DNA of 64,000 nucleotides from Aquanectria penicillioides (GCA_003415625.1 PYIU01000003.1:5332001-5396000); one strand, 5' to 3'; shown: positions 1 to 11,243, counted from the first letter of the stretch. Notes: generated by a model not told the origin, from the sequence alone. A program made the numbers and translations.

Positions 1-82
1 CCCGAGATCTTTCTCTCTTCCTCAACTTGTAAACTCTTCAAACACTCTCAACACAGCTCGATTCTTCTCCGCATCTACCATC

Positions 83-1063
83 ATGGGTTCGCAAGTGTAA
101 GTGTTCTTCACATAGCCCTTCCCACAGCTGATGGATTCTCCATCCAACCCCTGTATTGAGCATGTCGTACTAACTCGAGCTCTCAGTTACTTCGACATCA
201 CCTGGGAGGGTCCTACTGAGGTCGCCGGCAAGTTCAACGGCCCCGTCAAGGGTGAGTAGTCAATCCTGCCAATTTCATCAGAATTCATCGAATTCAAGAC
301 GAGCCTGGTGTCGTCTCCCCTATTCCCTCGAGAACAAGGCCAATGTCGTCCTCTCCATTGCTCGGTTCGCGGTATTTGTCATGTTTTGGTGCAAAACGAC
401 CCCTCACCATGCTCCCACCTCAAACATCGCTTGTCGTGTCGAATCCTTGCTGACGCCAATGTTCCCCTCACAGAGCAGTCCGGTCGCATCACCTTCAACC
501 TCTTCGACAATGTTGTCCCTAAGACCACCAAGAACTTCAGGGACCTCTGCACTGGTGAGCCTGGCTTCGGCTACAAGGGCTCTTCCTTCCACCGTATCAT
601 CCCCGAGTTCATGCTCCAGGGCGGTGACTTCACCCGTGGCAACGTACGATCCCCCGATCTCTCACTGACAAAATCTGTCATATTTTGAATAAAAACTCAC
701 GATTCCTTAGGGCACCGGTGGCAAGTCCATCTACGGCGAGAAGTTTGCTGATGAGAACTTCCAGCTGAAGCACACCAAGCCCGGTCTGCTGTCCATGGCC
801 AACGCCGGACCCAACACGTAAGTTCTCAATATCAATTCATTCGTTTACTTGCGACAACTAATCGAATTGCTTGTAGCAACGGCTCCCAGTTCTTCATCAC
901 CACCGTTGTCACCTCGTGGCTCGATGGCCGCCACGTCGTCTTCGGCGAGGTCGCTGACGATGTTTCCCTTAAGGTTGTCAAGGCCATCGAGGCCACCGGC
1001 TCCAACAGCGGTGCTGTCAAGTACGGCAAGAAGCCCACCATTGTTGACTCTGGTGCTCTGTAA
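83..1063 (+). CDS. CPR1: Cyclophilin A, peptidyl-prolyl cis-trans isomerase
   Basis: Cytosolic cyclophilin that isomerises X-Pro bonds and is the cyclosporin A target in fungi. Five exons: 83-96, 187-251, 474-643, 711-817 and 877-1063, giving 180 residues, the normal single-domain length. The spliced product starts [13 protein letters not shown] and carries the signature blocks [34 protein letters not shown] and the catalytic-region Trp/His segment [13 protein letters not shown]. It ends in DSGAL with no signal peptide and no ER-retention tail, so the cytosol is expected. All introns have GT-AG ends and join in frame; the first intron splits codon 5, a short first exon common in fungal cyclophilins. 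Identification is firm; which paralog number it has in the species cannot be told. Confidence 0.96.
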
Positions 1064-1583
1064 GCACCTTTGCGACATGGGTCTGTATGTATTACGCAAT
1101 GGCGGTTTGGCATTTGGGAAGCAAATGACAAAAAACCTCGATGAGGACCAGCAACTGTCACTAGTGATTCAAAAGTTAGCCTGATGAGTTAGCTACCAAA
1201 TAATGTCAACCATTTCAAACCTCCGTAAATAAAGCAGTGCAGGTTCCCGTAGCATCGCTCGACATGACCTTTTCGCCTTTGATCAATTTACTACACCTTT
1301 AAGTCACTCACATACGTAGAGGTTAAAGAAGCTGCTCATACTGAGAGAGAGAACTCCAGTCATCCTGACCAAGGTATCTTGATTGAGGACCCCAAGGGTC
1401 GCGTTGATGTTTTTTTTTCTATGCCCACGCCGCTGCCATGCCTTCATGAGGAAAAAAAAAAGACCCAAAAAACTCCATTCTCCACTAGATCAAGGTGCCT
1501 CCACATATTTGATGCCACAATGCAAGGTCCAAATTTTCAATATGACTTCCACCTATTGGTGGTGGTAGGGATATCCACTGCTT
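1064..1583. other. 3' intergenic region between convergent genes
   Basis: Downstream of the cyclophilin gene and of the convergent RPC34 gene. It holds A/T runs near 1410 and 1451 that fit 3' UTR/polyadenylation sequence. No reading frame here resembles a protein. Confidence 0.5.
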
Positions 1584-2798
1584 TCATTCGATTTCCAACC
1601 ACTTCTTGAAATACTCACAATTGCTAGGACCAACTGGTCCACCCTCTTCGCACAGCTCGAAGACCGGGCAACGGCCGCAGGGGGCTTCCGTAAAGGAGCT
1701 CATGTACGGATCTGGTCCACCTTCACGGCCGGTTGGGTCTTCACGGCCAGCCCAGCTCTCCACTGACTGTTTAGCGATTCGGGATACTCGGTATCCGACC
1801 TTGCCAGCAACCTTGACAGGCTCAACGAGATTGTCCCAAACCAAGACGTCAATGAGCTTCTTCACATCCACTTCGGAGAGAATAGTGTTATGCGTAATGC
1901 CGCTAGTAGATAGCAGTCGGGCGATGTCACGGACGGTTGGATAGCCAGTGTAACCTGCGGGAAGCGGTAGGAGAGCGTCTTTCTTTGGGGTCGCAGCTAC
2001 AGAGGTCTTCACTGCCTTGGAAGGAGGCTCATCCAACTGGCTTGCGTCTCGTTTCTTGCCCTTGTCTGCAGAGCCCTTGACAATTCCCTTCTTGGGAACC
2101 TGGGTTCGCGTTGCGCCGCCCCCATGCGTGCTATGGTAGCTGCTCTGGCGCTTGATGAAATCGAACACAACTCGCTGGAGATCTTCAATGAAGGCTTCAT
2201 CAAGGTTCTGATCTGTGTACCAAGGTCCTCCGGTGGCGCGATCGCTGGGTCGGATGGAGGCCTTGATGTACATCTTCTTATTGGGATGCTCGACATTCTT
2301 GAAGGGGGCGATGAGACCCTTGGTTTGAAGTTGTTTGAGGGCGTTCTTGAGGACTGAATCGTGCATGTTCAGGCGCTTTTGGAGGGTCTGGGACCAGATA
2401 CCGTCGCCGCCAGAATCGTCGATGAGCGAGTAGACCATGACCTGTTCGTCGGTCGAACATTGCTTGTATCTGAATGAGTCGGAGCCGTTAGTTTGGAGAC
2501 TTCAGCAGCTCGTGGTAGTCGGAACATACTTGTGCGCCTCCTGGGCATCTCGCCATTTCCACAAGACCTGGCCTGAGGCCTCGCGCATGGTGATAAAGAG
2601 CTTGTCATCGCTGAGGGACTGAACGACGCGGGCAAGCAGCATCAGGTCGCGGTTGGGGATGACTTCGAGGCGAAGAAGGTCGTCTTGGGAGAACATGTCA
2701 ACGCCGGACTCGCGGCAGCGGTCATAGAGTGCATCTTTCCAGACCTGGAGCTTCGCCGAAGAGGCGTCGCTCTCTACAGCGGGGACTGGAGTCGGCAT
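1584..2798 (-). CDS. RPC34: RNA polymerase III subunit RPC34/RPC6 (POLR3F family)
   Basis: Subunit of the RPC82-RPC34-RPC31 subcomplex that helps Pol III open promoters of tRNA and 5S genes. Two exons, 2530-2798 and 1584-2469, with a 60-base intron; 384 residues. N-terminal winged-helix segments are visible (about residues 15-85 and 95-165, including QTLQKRLNMHDSVLKNALK). The C-terminus has the conserved cysteine set CGRCPVFELCEEGG followed by SNCEYFKKWLEIE, matching the Fe-S cluster motif of the human and fungal orthologs. It is longer than the yeast protein because of a low-complexity linker near residues 185-240 rich in Lys/Ser. The first Met (MPTPVPAVE) is the only in-frame start before the domain. 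Transcribed toward the cyclophilin gene. Confidence 0.94.
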
Positions 2799-3755
2799 TG
2801 CGGCTTCGAGGCTGACGGCGGTAGTGGTGTTGAGCGGTGATGCGAATGCAATTCGCGGGTGGGAGGTGGCGGGATGGAGGGGTGAGTCAAGCCGGAGCAG
2901 CGCAGAGCAGGTGCAGCTGACGAGAGCGATTGGACGTCACGGGCTGGCGAGAGCCGCTGGGTGTGAGCCTGATAAAGAGGGAAGTTGGGGCTACATCTAC
3001 GAGGGAGATTGGGAGGGGAGGGAGCGAGGAATTAGGGAGAGTGACAAGAAATTGAGGATGGTGGAGGTGGGACAGAGGCAGTTGGAAATAATTATTTTTC
3101 GATCCCCGCAGGCCAAACTAAAATTCATGTCATGGGCAAGCTTCCCACTTTCTTGCTTAGCCTGGGACGATTGCAGCCTTGCAGCGATACCCATTGGCTC
3201 GGATGAATTTCGGCCATGAGCCGCAGCCAGTTCAGGGAGTTCAAAACGTGGGGTTGGTGACGAGCTGCTGCAAATCCTGAGCAGGACATTACGAGGTACG
3301 TACCTCGTACGGCGATTGACTGATTGATCGACTGGGCATCCGGGATGTGGAGGGAACAAGCGCTGCATCGTGTGATTGAGGCACACCAACAAAAACAGAG
3401 GCAATCCTGCGCTGAAAGTGAACGCAATTATATTCCATACGCTATGATCTAAATCTCAAAAACATAAAAGTCCTCAGCAAAGGCGTCATGAATTCCCATC
3501 TAGGACGAGGCCGAAACGCATCTCCCTTCTCCAGATTATCTTGCCCTTCCCTTATCGCCCGTAACCCTACGCCTGGAACGCCTCAGGCCACATCTTGCCA
3601 ATTTTATAGATACATGAGGTTCGAAATTAGAAAAACCTGGAGTGTGTGGTTCTCGAGGATCTAATGATGAACATGGAAGGACATTGTGCGCGACAACTTG
3701 CGTTGACAACTACGACCATGTCGAGCAGGCTTGCAGGCTAGAACTCAAACAGGTT
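2799..3755. other. Intergenic region upstream of RPC34, downstream of RPD3
   Basis: Contains the presumed promoter of RPC34 at its left edge and the 3' flank of RPD3 at its right. No supported gene. The open frames here lack a recognisable domain and overlap each other on both strands. Confidence 0.5.
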
Positions 3756-5891
3756 CTAGTGCTCCGGGCTCTTGCTCTTCTCTTTCGTCTCTACCGGCTT
3801 GTCCTTCTCGGTATCAACATCCATGGCATCCACAGGCTGTTCATCCTTAGTTTTGTCTTCAGATGTCTCCGTAGGCTTGTCCGTGGCATCTTCAGCGGGC
3901 TTTGTCTCGGGGGCGGGTTCCTTAGAAGCCGTTTCAGGAGTGACTTCCTTGACAGTGGCTTTTTCTTCGGTGGTCTTTTCGGCTGGGGTGACTTCAGGGG
4001 CTGCCTCGGGTTCGACTTCCTCTTTCTTAATGGTGGTCGTCTCTTCCACAGGTGCTGAGTCTTCCATTCCAACATCGCCATCCCCGTCCACATTGGTTTT
4101 CTCAGTCTCTTTGGGAGGCTCCTCAGTCTTTTCAGCCTCCTTCTCCTCAGGTTGCTCCTTCTCAACGGGTTCCTGAGCCGAAAGGTCCTCAATTGTATCG
4201 TCGTTGACATCGTGAGTTTCCTCGGTCGCTTGTTCTTCGGCCGCGCCGCCGTTCGCCCCTGGGGCCGGAGAAGCATCACCGCTGTCAACCTCCATCTCCC
4301 CCTTTCTGAAATCGGTAAAGGTGCGTTTTTTGTCTTTGGGTCGGGTTGCGCCGTTGTTGCGCGCCATGTCATCGTCATCACTTGGCTCGAATTCTGCCTC
4401 GTTCTCAACACGCTTGTCCCATCGGTGCTCCGTCATCCGGACATCCTTGTTCTCGTCCTCATCAAGATCATCAAGCTCCGCCTCTTCTTCGTCTGTCATT
4501 CCTCCGAAGGGCTTTCGGGGTACGTCCTGCATCTGGACGGACGGGGCTGGTCCGGTTTGACGTAGGTTGTCAATGACGGCGGCTGTGATCTTGTCGAGGT
4601 ATTCTCGACTGTTGGAGTTCTCCATATTTGAGGACCGAACGTTTAACTCGAAATCGGGAGCATAGTACTAAATCTCGTTAGCTAGGATTGTGGGATGGAT
4701 CGACAGTGATCGCATACCTCGTAATATTCGTTATACGGGAGAGTTCGGTCCATCTCCTGACCAACGAGGACACCGGTCTCGAAAGCCCAGGTACGCGCAA
4801 CATTGCGCATGGTATAACCACCGCCGCCAAGGACGAGAGTGGGAAGATTGAAACTCTTAACAAAGTTGACACAATTGGCATGGCCGTCCATGCTGAGGTT
4901 GAAGCAACCAAGTCGATCACCCGAAAGACTGTCTCCACCGCACTGCAAGACAACCGCCTCTGGCTGGAAATACTTCATCACGTTTTCAATGACAGGCTCG
5001 AAGATTGACTTGTAGGTTTCGTCCGTGATGCCGTCGCGAAGAGGGAAGTTGACGGCGTAGTTCTTGCCCTGGCCAATACCGGTATCGCGAAGCTCACCGG
5101 TTCCGGGGAAGTATTCGCCGTACTTGTGGAAAGAGACGGTCATGACGCGGTCGGTCGTGTAAAAGGCTTCCTCGACACCGTCGCCGTGATGAACGTCAAT
5201 ATCGATGTAGAGAACCCGCTTCTTGAATCGAAGAAGCTCAAGAATTCCGAGGACGATATCTGGAGTTCGGTTAGCGGCTAGCGTTAGAATAAACCGACAG
5301 AATAATAAATACCATTGACGTAGCAGAAGCCACTTGCTTCACACTTCTTGGCGTGGTGAAGACCTCCAGCCCAGTTGATCGCAATGTCGCATTTTTGGCG
5401 GTTCAAACGCGCTGCGCCTTCCATGCTGCCACCAGCGCTGATACCGCAAAATTCAAAGAGACCATCGAACACGGGGCAGTCGTCACCGACGTTATATTTG
5501 CCTTGCTCGCGCATGAAGCTGTCCATGTTGTCGGGTGTCACTTTCTGAAGGAAGTCGATGTAATCATCCGTGTGGAATTGGGTCATCTCGCCCCGAGTCG
5601 CGGGTTTCGCACGCTGGTTTGTCCAGTTAGTAAAGTAAGAGTGGTACCAGAGCCTTGAAAGATATTGCCCTGGCCAAGAACTGTTGTGGTCGGACTGACG
5701 TAGATTTCCATCTTCTGGTAAAGGTTGTACTGCATAATCAAGCTATGCGCCAAACGAATACGGTGAGGCTTCATAGGGTGCCCTGTGACATAGGCATAGT
5801 TGCCGATGTCAGAGTCGTAAAAGTAGGCGACCTTCTTTGGCGAAGCGCCATTGAGCGCCGTTGAGCCGAGATGCAACGTGATGTCCCCCAT
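3756..5891 (-). CDS. RPD3: Class I histone deacetylase, Rpd3 type
   Basis: Zn-dependent lysine deacetylase, the catalytic core of Rpd3/Sin3-type corepressors in the nucleus. Exons 5700-5891, 5313-5613, 4718-5259 and 3756-4667 (introns of 86, 53 and 50 bases) give 648 residues. The deacetylase domain covers about residues 18-325 with the active-site blocks [24 protein letters not shown] (metal ligands Asp/His), [14 protein letters not shown] and [14 protein letters not shown]. Residues about 380-648 form a very acidic, Glu/Lys/Thr/Pro-rich tail with DDLDEDEN and SDDDDMA, longer than in yeast but usual in filamentous fungi. The start is the ATG at 5891 (MGDITLHLG), since further upstream only a non-ATG frame exists. 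It is transcribed away from RPN11, sharing about 600 bases of upstream DNA with it. Confidence 0.96.
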
Positions 5892-6491
5892 GATTGCTAC
5901 CGGGTGGAGGGTGTCGCGAGCCAAAGGTGGGAGGCAGGAAGTAAAGGTGACGAGAAATTAAAATCAGAAGTTAGCTGCTCGGCGTATTTGGTCGGTATCA
6001 GCTCAAAGGGAGCTTGACATGATCGACCGAGCGTGGGGGATGGCCGGAGGAAGATTCTGGGGGACAATAGAGTGAGAAGTACACGAACAATACCGGCTGT
6101 GGATGCAGAGGAAACGCCACCGACCTCCGGCAAGGCGCGACGCGGAATAACATTGGTGCGCCAAGGCTGACAATCACCTTATCCATGGCGTTCTCCATGC
6201 TGTTTTATTGGTCCAGCCACATGACCCTTGCAAACCACTTTGCAGATCCGCCTGCGAGGCTGCAGTCTAGCCACAAGCAGCTCCCCGCACGTGACTTGAC
6301 TAAGCTTCGAGCTGTGGCTTCTAGGCTCCCGGGCTGGCGTCAACGTCAACAACCTCCCAACCCAAGCTCCGATTCCGACGACCATTCTCCATCCTCCATC
6401 CTCTACCTCAACCACAACCTCACCACCAAAACTTTGTTCGATTCTCTCGGAAACCGTACCCATTTAACGCCATTGCAAATATCATAGCACA
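5892..6491. promoter_or_regulatory. Shared upstream region of RPD3 (-) and RPN11 (+)
   Basis: Head-to-head gene pair with 600 bases between start codons. The right half becomes pyrimidine-rich with many ccaacc/cctcc blocks just before the RPN11 ATG, as usual for fungal 5' leaders. A CACGTGAC element lies at 6288-6295. Position and orientation are seen; bidirectional promoter function is inferred. Confidence 0.55.
6288..6295. promoter_or_regulatory. CACGTGAC E-box/CDEI-like element
   Basis: Matches RTCACGTG read on the minus strand, the core bound by Cbf1-type basic helix-loop-helix factors. It lies about 200 bases from the RPN11 start and 400 from the RPD3 start. A short match like this can occur by chance. 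Confidence 0.3.
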
Positions 6492-7651
6492 ATGGAGCGC
6501 TTCAGGAACCTATTAGGCGGCGGTGGCATGGGCCTCGGCGGAGCTGCTCACGGCACGGTAAGCTCCTGCTTGGCCCTTGAACTTCTACTTGGATGAAGCA
6601 GCCGCTCGAAACCGGGGCTGACAAATCAAAATTGCAGGACAACACAAACCTCATCGATAACTCCGAAACGGTCTACATTTCTTCCCTTGCCTTGTTGAAG
6701 ATGCTTCGACATGGTCGTGCAGGCGTACCCATGGAAGTTATGGGTCTGATGTTGGGCGAGTTCGTAGACGATTTCACGGTCAAGGTTATGGATGTGTTTG
6801 CCATGCCCCAAAGTGGTACCGGTGTCAGTGTCGAAGCTGTCGACCCCGTTTTCCAGACCAAGATGATGGACATGTTGCGCCAAACAGGCCGGTATGCTAT
6901 CTCTACCTTGCGATAGGCACGTGAGCGTTCGTTGTTCGCTAACTTCCTTTTCTAGCCCTGAATCAGTCGTCGGCTGGTACCACTCCCATCCTGGTTTCGG
7001 CTGCTGGCTCTCCTCGGTTGATATCAACACCCAGCAGTCCTTTGAGCAGCTGAACCCTCGAGCCGTCGCCGTCGTCATCGATCCCATTCAATCAGTCAAG
7101 GGCAAGGTCGTGATTGATGCATTCCGTCTTATCAACCCCCAGCTCTTGATGATGGGCCAGGAACCCCGCCAGAGCACCAGCAACCTCGGTCACCTCAACA
7201 AGCCCTCGATCCAGGCCCTTATTCACGGCTTGAACCGACACTACTACTCGATCGCCATCAACTACCGCAAGACGGCACTCGAAGAGAACATGTTGATGAA
7301 CCTTCACAAGCATGTTTGGACCGAGGCATTGGAGATGGACGATTTCCGACTGGAAGGGTCCAAGAACAAGGAAAGGCTTGAGCGCCTAGTCACTCTGGCG
7401 GATGGCTATGAGAAGCGAGTCAAGGAGGAGACCGAGCTGACTAAGGAGCAACTCAAGACTCGATACGTTGGCAAGCTAGATCCGAAGAAGCATCTGGAAG
7501 ACGTTGGTCAGGAGCTCATCGAGGACAACATTGTGTCAGTGTCGAGACAAATGATCGACAAGGAGGCAACGATGCCCAAAAAGGATGGCCCCGGGGCAAG
7601 GGACAGGCCAACGGTGAACAGATGGACGTGGAGGAAGAAGAAGAGTTATAG
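6492..7651 (+). CDS. RPN11: 26S proteasome lid deubiquitinase Rpn11 (JAMM/MPN+ metalloprotease), apparent 1-base frameshift near C-terminus
   Basis: Removes ubiquitin chains from substrates during proteasomal degradation. Exons 6492-6557, 6638-6891 and 6956-7651. The MPN+ domain shows [10 protein letters not shown] and the JAMM motif [16 protein letters not shown] with both His and the Asp ligand, so catalysis should be intact. Read literally, the last exon continues to a TGA at 7695-7697 with a basic tail ending GHAKALE (353 residues). Shifting one frame at the GGGG run near 7591-7594 instead gives [18 protein letters not shown] and a TAG at 7649-7651, an acidic end much more like a proteasome subunit, and makes the coding length divisible by three (338 residues) once one base is added. 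I give the end of that frame. Either a sequencing undercall or a real variant. Confidence 0.9.
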
Positions 7652-8244
7652 GCGTGGGGGCGGAATGGGAATGGGACATGCTAAAGCTTTGGAATGACTT
7701 GTAAGACTACGGGGCGTTGGCGGTCGGTCGGAATGGACGATTTAGAGATCCAGCCATGTATACGAACTCTTGCGCGGGGTTGCGTATCGTATCCACGGCA
7801 TTAATTGTTGCATGATCTGTTTCTCAGATGGCCTCAGCGAAGGCGACGGTGCGCCAGCCAGCGACCCCGGTGTTCCCTTGCCACGTTGTTGCGCGGGCCG
7901 GGCTGCACATTGTTCAGTAGAAAATGAACAAAGCCCCAGCACATGGCGAACAAAGAAATAGCTTCGCAAAATAAACGGGAACAATGACCACGTCCAAAAA
8001 AAAAAATCATGTTACGCTTTTATAAAATGAAGGCCTGCAAGGGCCTGCAGGCCTTTTGTGGGTTCACCAAAGCTCACCGCCACTAGAATGCTTTCAGGCA
8101 ACCCAACCAATTATACAATAGGTTCCCGCCACTTAACATAAACAACCCGTTGTACGTGCGAGCACTCCACGATAATATTGCCTCTTTCGTATTAATTCCT
8201 CTCGCGAGTAGAACCGCGCATTCTCTATTAGGGACATACCCGCC
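7652..8244. other. Intergenic region between RPN11 and the 8.2-9.4 kb gene
   Basis: Presumed RPN11 3' UTR and terminator area followed by the upstream region of the next gene. It contains an A run at about 7997-8006 and a perfect inverted repeat at 8030-8055, listed separately. No supported gene. Confidence 0.5.
8030..8055. repeat. Perfect 10-bp inverted repeat (hairpin) with 6-base loop
   Basis: AAGGCCTGCA at 8030-8039 pairs exactly with TGCAGGCCTT at 8046-8055 around the loop 8040-8045. It lies about 380 bases past the RPN11 stop. Two PstI/StuI-like palindromic cores sit in the arms. Function unknown; it could be a 3' end structure or a footprint of a lost element. Confidence 0.7.
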
Positions 8245-8579
8245 ATGGGCTTCTGCTCATGGCTCGGGTCCCTGGTGGGCCTGTATGATGCAAGCCCAAG
8301 TCCGCCCCCCAAACGTAACGCCTCATCAAAGCAAGGGGCAACCTCGCGGACACGATACTCTCAAAAATTGCAGCCGACGTGGGAACCCGTGTCGTCTCCC
8401 ACCACAACCACCGCCACTACGTCGACTACGGCCTCTAATCGCTCTCACCGGCGCCGGCCTAAACGGTCTCACGTCCGCTCTTCTTCTTATTACCCCCTTC
8501 CACGTCGGCCAGGTCTGCTACCCCTTCTGTATACCCCCGGCCAAATACGCCAAAACCCGCCCACCGGCCATACCGGCAC

Positions 8580-9422
8580 ATGGAAAGGGAGATTAGAGAA
8601 GCGTCTCATACTCCAGAAAGGTCCCGCAGCCAGAAGAAGCCCCAACGCCCAAGGTCAGATGGGACTCTCGGGGGTGCCACCATCGGGCCGTGGCGGATGG
8701 ACCGGGAGATCACCAAGGAAGTCATCAACCGCGCCGCCGACCTATTTCACCACATCCCGTTTGTGATCAGCGGCCTCTCAGCCATGGTATATTACGGCTT
8801 TGAGGGTCGTTTATCCGCAAACGTAACCATTCTCTGCCCGGCCTCGTCGCGTGAAGCCATTCGAGGTTGGGCAGCCGCGCAGGACCTGCAAAGGGACCCA
8901 AACCGGCCAGATCTTTTTGGCATAACCACCTCCGATGGGTACAATCGCATCGTGAGGGTAAAATACGTGGAAGACGGCTTCGAGGACCTCCACACGCTGT
9001 CCTTGGAAGGGCTGAAGACGCCTATGCTGTCGCTCGCGGGTTTGGCCAACCAGCTGGCTGACGGGTACATCAATGAGCTTAAATCCACTGGCGTAAAGCA
9101 GGATGCCTTTGCGACAGACATGATATGGGTCCTCAAAAAGATCGCGCGTCTCGCCCGAGAGGAGCACTGGCTGACTCCGCACCGGTGCCCGAGCATCTGG
9201 AGCGACCACTTCTGGGAGCCATTTACACTATCATTTCCCGATTCGGTCCCCTTATTCGGGGCTGCCGGATTCAGGGTTGAGGAGACGGGAGGTCCGCCAG
9301 GCTGGGATACTGGCGGCCATCAATTTGTGAACGAGAGAGCACGCTCAGTGCATGGCGAAGTGCTTGTTCTGTCAGAGTCCAACGTGGAAGCGTTTAATGG
9401 AGAGCATGTGCCGAGGTTTTAA
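8580..9422 (+). CDS. Orphan protein with degenerate nucleotidyltransferase-like core; 5' end uncertain
   Basis: Open frame of 280 residues ending at 9420-9422. The segment around residues 55-85 (HIPFVISGLSAMVYYGF followed by NVTILCP) has the pattern of the minimal nucleotidyltransferase fold, a Gly-rich turn after a helix then a beta strand, but the second Gly of the usual GG and the D-x-D metal ligands are not there, so catalysis is doubtful. Later segments (LKTPMLSLAGLANQLADGYI; TDMIWVLKKIARLARE) look like the helical part of such proteins. The true start may lie upstream: another frame begins at 8245 with MGFCSWLGS, a possible N-myristoylation/palmitoylation start followed by a Ser/Thr/Arg-rich stretch, and could join by an intron or frameshift I could not place. 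Function unknown. Confidence 0.6.
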   Translation: MEREIREASHTPERSRSQKKPQRPRSDGTLGGATIGPWRMDREITKEVINRAADLFHHIPFVISGLSAMVYYGFEGRLSANVTILCPASSREAIRGWAAAQDLQRDPNRPDLFGITTSDGYNRIVRVKYVEDGFEDLHTLSLEGLKTPMLSLAGLANQLADGYINELKSTGVKQDAFATDMIWVLKKIARLAREEHWLTPHRCPSIWSDHFWEPFTLSFPDSVPLFGAAGFRVEETGGPPGWDTGGHQFVNERARSVHGEVLVLSESNVEAFNGEHVPRF

Positions 9423-10392
9423 GACTCTTTTAATGACAGGATTACACGATACAGACGATAGAATTATCACATGGGTACAGAGGGATGGATGGTAGACTAA
9501 CGGCATGCCTCAGCGAAAGGAGTTGGCGGTGCCATTGTGACTGGTTGGTCGACAGATGGCTTCTTTTTTCATGTTGGATGCATAGCGTTGGTTACTTGGG
9601 TTGCGAGGGTTGCGTTTTCACTTCTTTCCGGTTATATTTTTTTATTCCTCTTCCTCTTCTTGTTCTTCTTACTTAAAGCTCTTATCTCTTTTAAATCCCC
9701 TTTTGGTCTTTTTTTTTCTCCCCTCACAGATACCAAAATTATATCTTAGAATAGTGATGCTATTTGCATTTTGACTTGCAACGACGTTTATGGGAGTGAC
9801 CAACCCTGTCGCTCATGCAACCTGTAGGTCAAGTCCTCGGAATAGCGAGGCATTCGATCCCATGTCTGATGCTGGTGAGAAAATGAACTTGTGATGAGAA
9901 ACATCGTAGTCCCGCATCGCGGTGTTGTCGCCAAACATCGGCTCGGTTATGGCGCGCTCGGAGGATTTATTTATCTCATAATGCTCGTTCCATCTTCAAC
10001 AATACATGTGATCCTCTTGAATTCACGCGCGCATGTTACTTTTTGTATCAGAGTGCACATCTACCCAGTGGTATGGTTTCTATGGGGGAATATCATATGC
10101 CTTGAGGTGCAATACCTGGTCAATCGTGGACTCGCTTCGCCAGTCTATTCCGCTTAACTACTTGGTTATCTGTTATTCTCGCATGCCTGCCAAGAATGTC
10201 CTGCATTAACTACCCGACTCCGAGAGTTCCAAATATGTATCCTATCAAGTATATGTGTCGCCAATATCCAACCTGTTTGAAAAAAAATCGGTTCACAATC
10301 AACCAAATTTCCGCAGGGAAGCAAAGTCATTGGTCCAGGGGGAAGACATTATAGCTTATTTATGCAATATTGGCTTGTCACACTAGCGCCTC
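9423..10392. other. Intergenic region, no gene seen
   Basis: A T-rich stretch at about 9620-9730 fits 3' flanking sequence of the preceding gene. The rest is AT-richer than the neighbours, with only short frames that show no domain. Confidence 0.5.
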
Positions 10393-11243
10393 TTAATGGT
10401 CCTTGTGATACATCGAGACGACAAAGTCAGTCGCTGCCTCACCCCAGTTGATGACATAGCTGAGGTGCACTTCAAGGCTCTCACTACCCGCCTCGCAAAA
10501 CATGTCACCAGCGTCGCAGATGGACATTATTTTGTCCGCAACACATCTGCAGCCGCTAGGATTCTTGCGAGGGAAGATCTGATAATAGAGTTAGTTCAGC
10601 CCTGGATGCTTTTATTTTTAGCTTTGGAGATAGCGCGTACACCGCTGCCGTGACTCGTACCGACATTAAAGGGCTGACCTGCTGTGAAGCTAGGGTCCCC
10701 CATCAAAACAACAGCTGCAACTATTTTTGTTTAGCTAAAAGATGAGTTATAAAGAGAGGGTTTGACATACTCTGGTCGGTCACAGTTGGCCTCTGTGGTT
10801 TTGTAGTAGGGAAGCCCTTCTCACTAGCACCACAGAGGACATCAGATGTAACCTGAGCACCCTAAACTAGTCAAAAAAAAGTATAACTGACGAAGAACTT
10901 GAGACTTACTTGCGAATAGCCCATGAGTACCATCTTTGTTCGAGGGCACTTCTTGGCATAGTCCTGAATCATCTGTGTCATAGTAGTTACTCCATTCGTC
11001 TCAGACTCGACATAAGGGTTCAGCACCGCAGGGTATACAACAGACTCCATATCAGAGTCAATAATGCGTTCAATAACCTTCTCTGCGACTACACCAATCA
11101 TGCCGGGGCCGGGAGCTTCCTCGCTTGCCCGGGCGACTATGACGTGAACACCTTTGGGACAGTGAGCACTCCCAGGACCCGGGTGGTGCTAGCCGCAGCC
11201 AATACCATGAAGAGGGTAATGAAAATGGTGGTGAAGTACATAG
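10393..11243 (-). pseudogene. Secreted cutinase / acetylxylan esterase family (CE5), leader frameshifted
   Basis: Serine esterase acting on cutin or acetylated xylan outside the cell. Four exons: 10910-11243, 10771-10862, 10641-10720 and 10393-10578 (introns 47, 50 and 62 bases, all GT-AG). The catalytic set is visible: Ser in GYSQG (split by intron 1), Asp in ICDAGDMFC, His in EVHLSYV, plus conserved Cys in HCPKGVHVIVARAS and DVLCG. The ATG at 11243 opens a good signal peptide (MYFTTIFITLFMVLAAAS), but that frame ends at a TCA-TAG around 11133 while the enzyme frame is shifted by one and closed upstream by a TAG at 11189-11191. One added base between about 11135 and 11188 restores 231 codons. 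Since all introns and catalytic residues are intact, it may be a live gene with a sequencing error, or a very recent pseudogene. Confidence 0.8.

Noticed and set aside
10396..10653. 85-residue plus-strand frame
   Set aside because: Antisense to esterase exons 3-4, whose splice sites and catalytic residues are clear.
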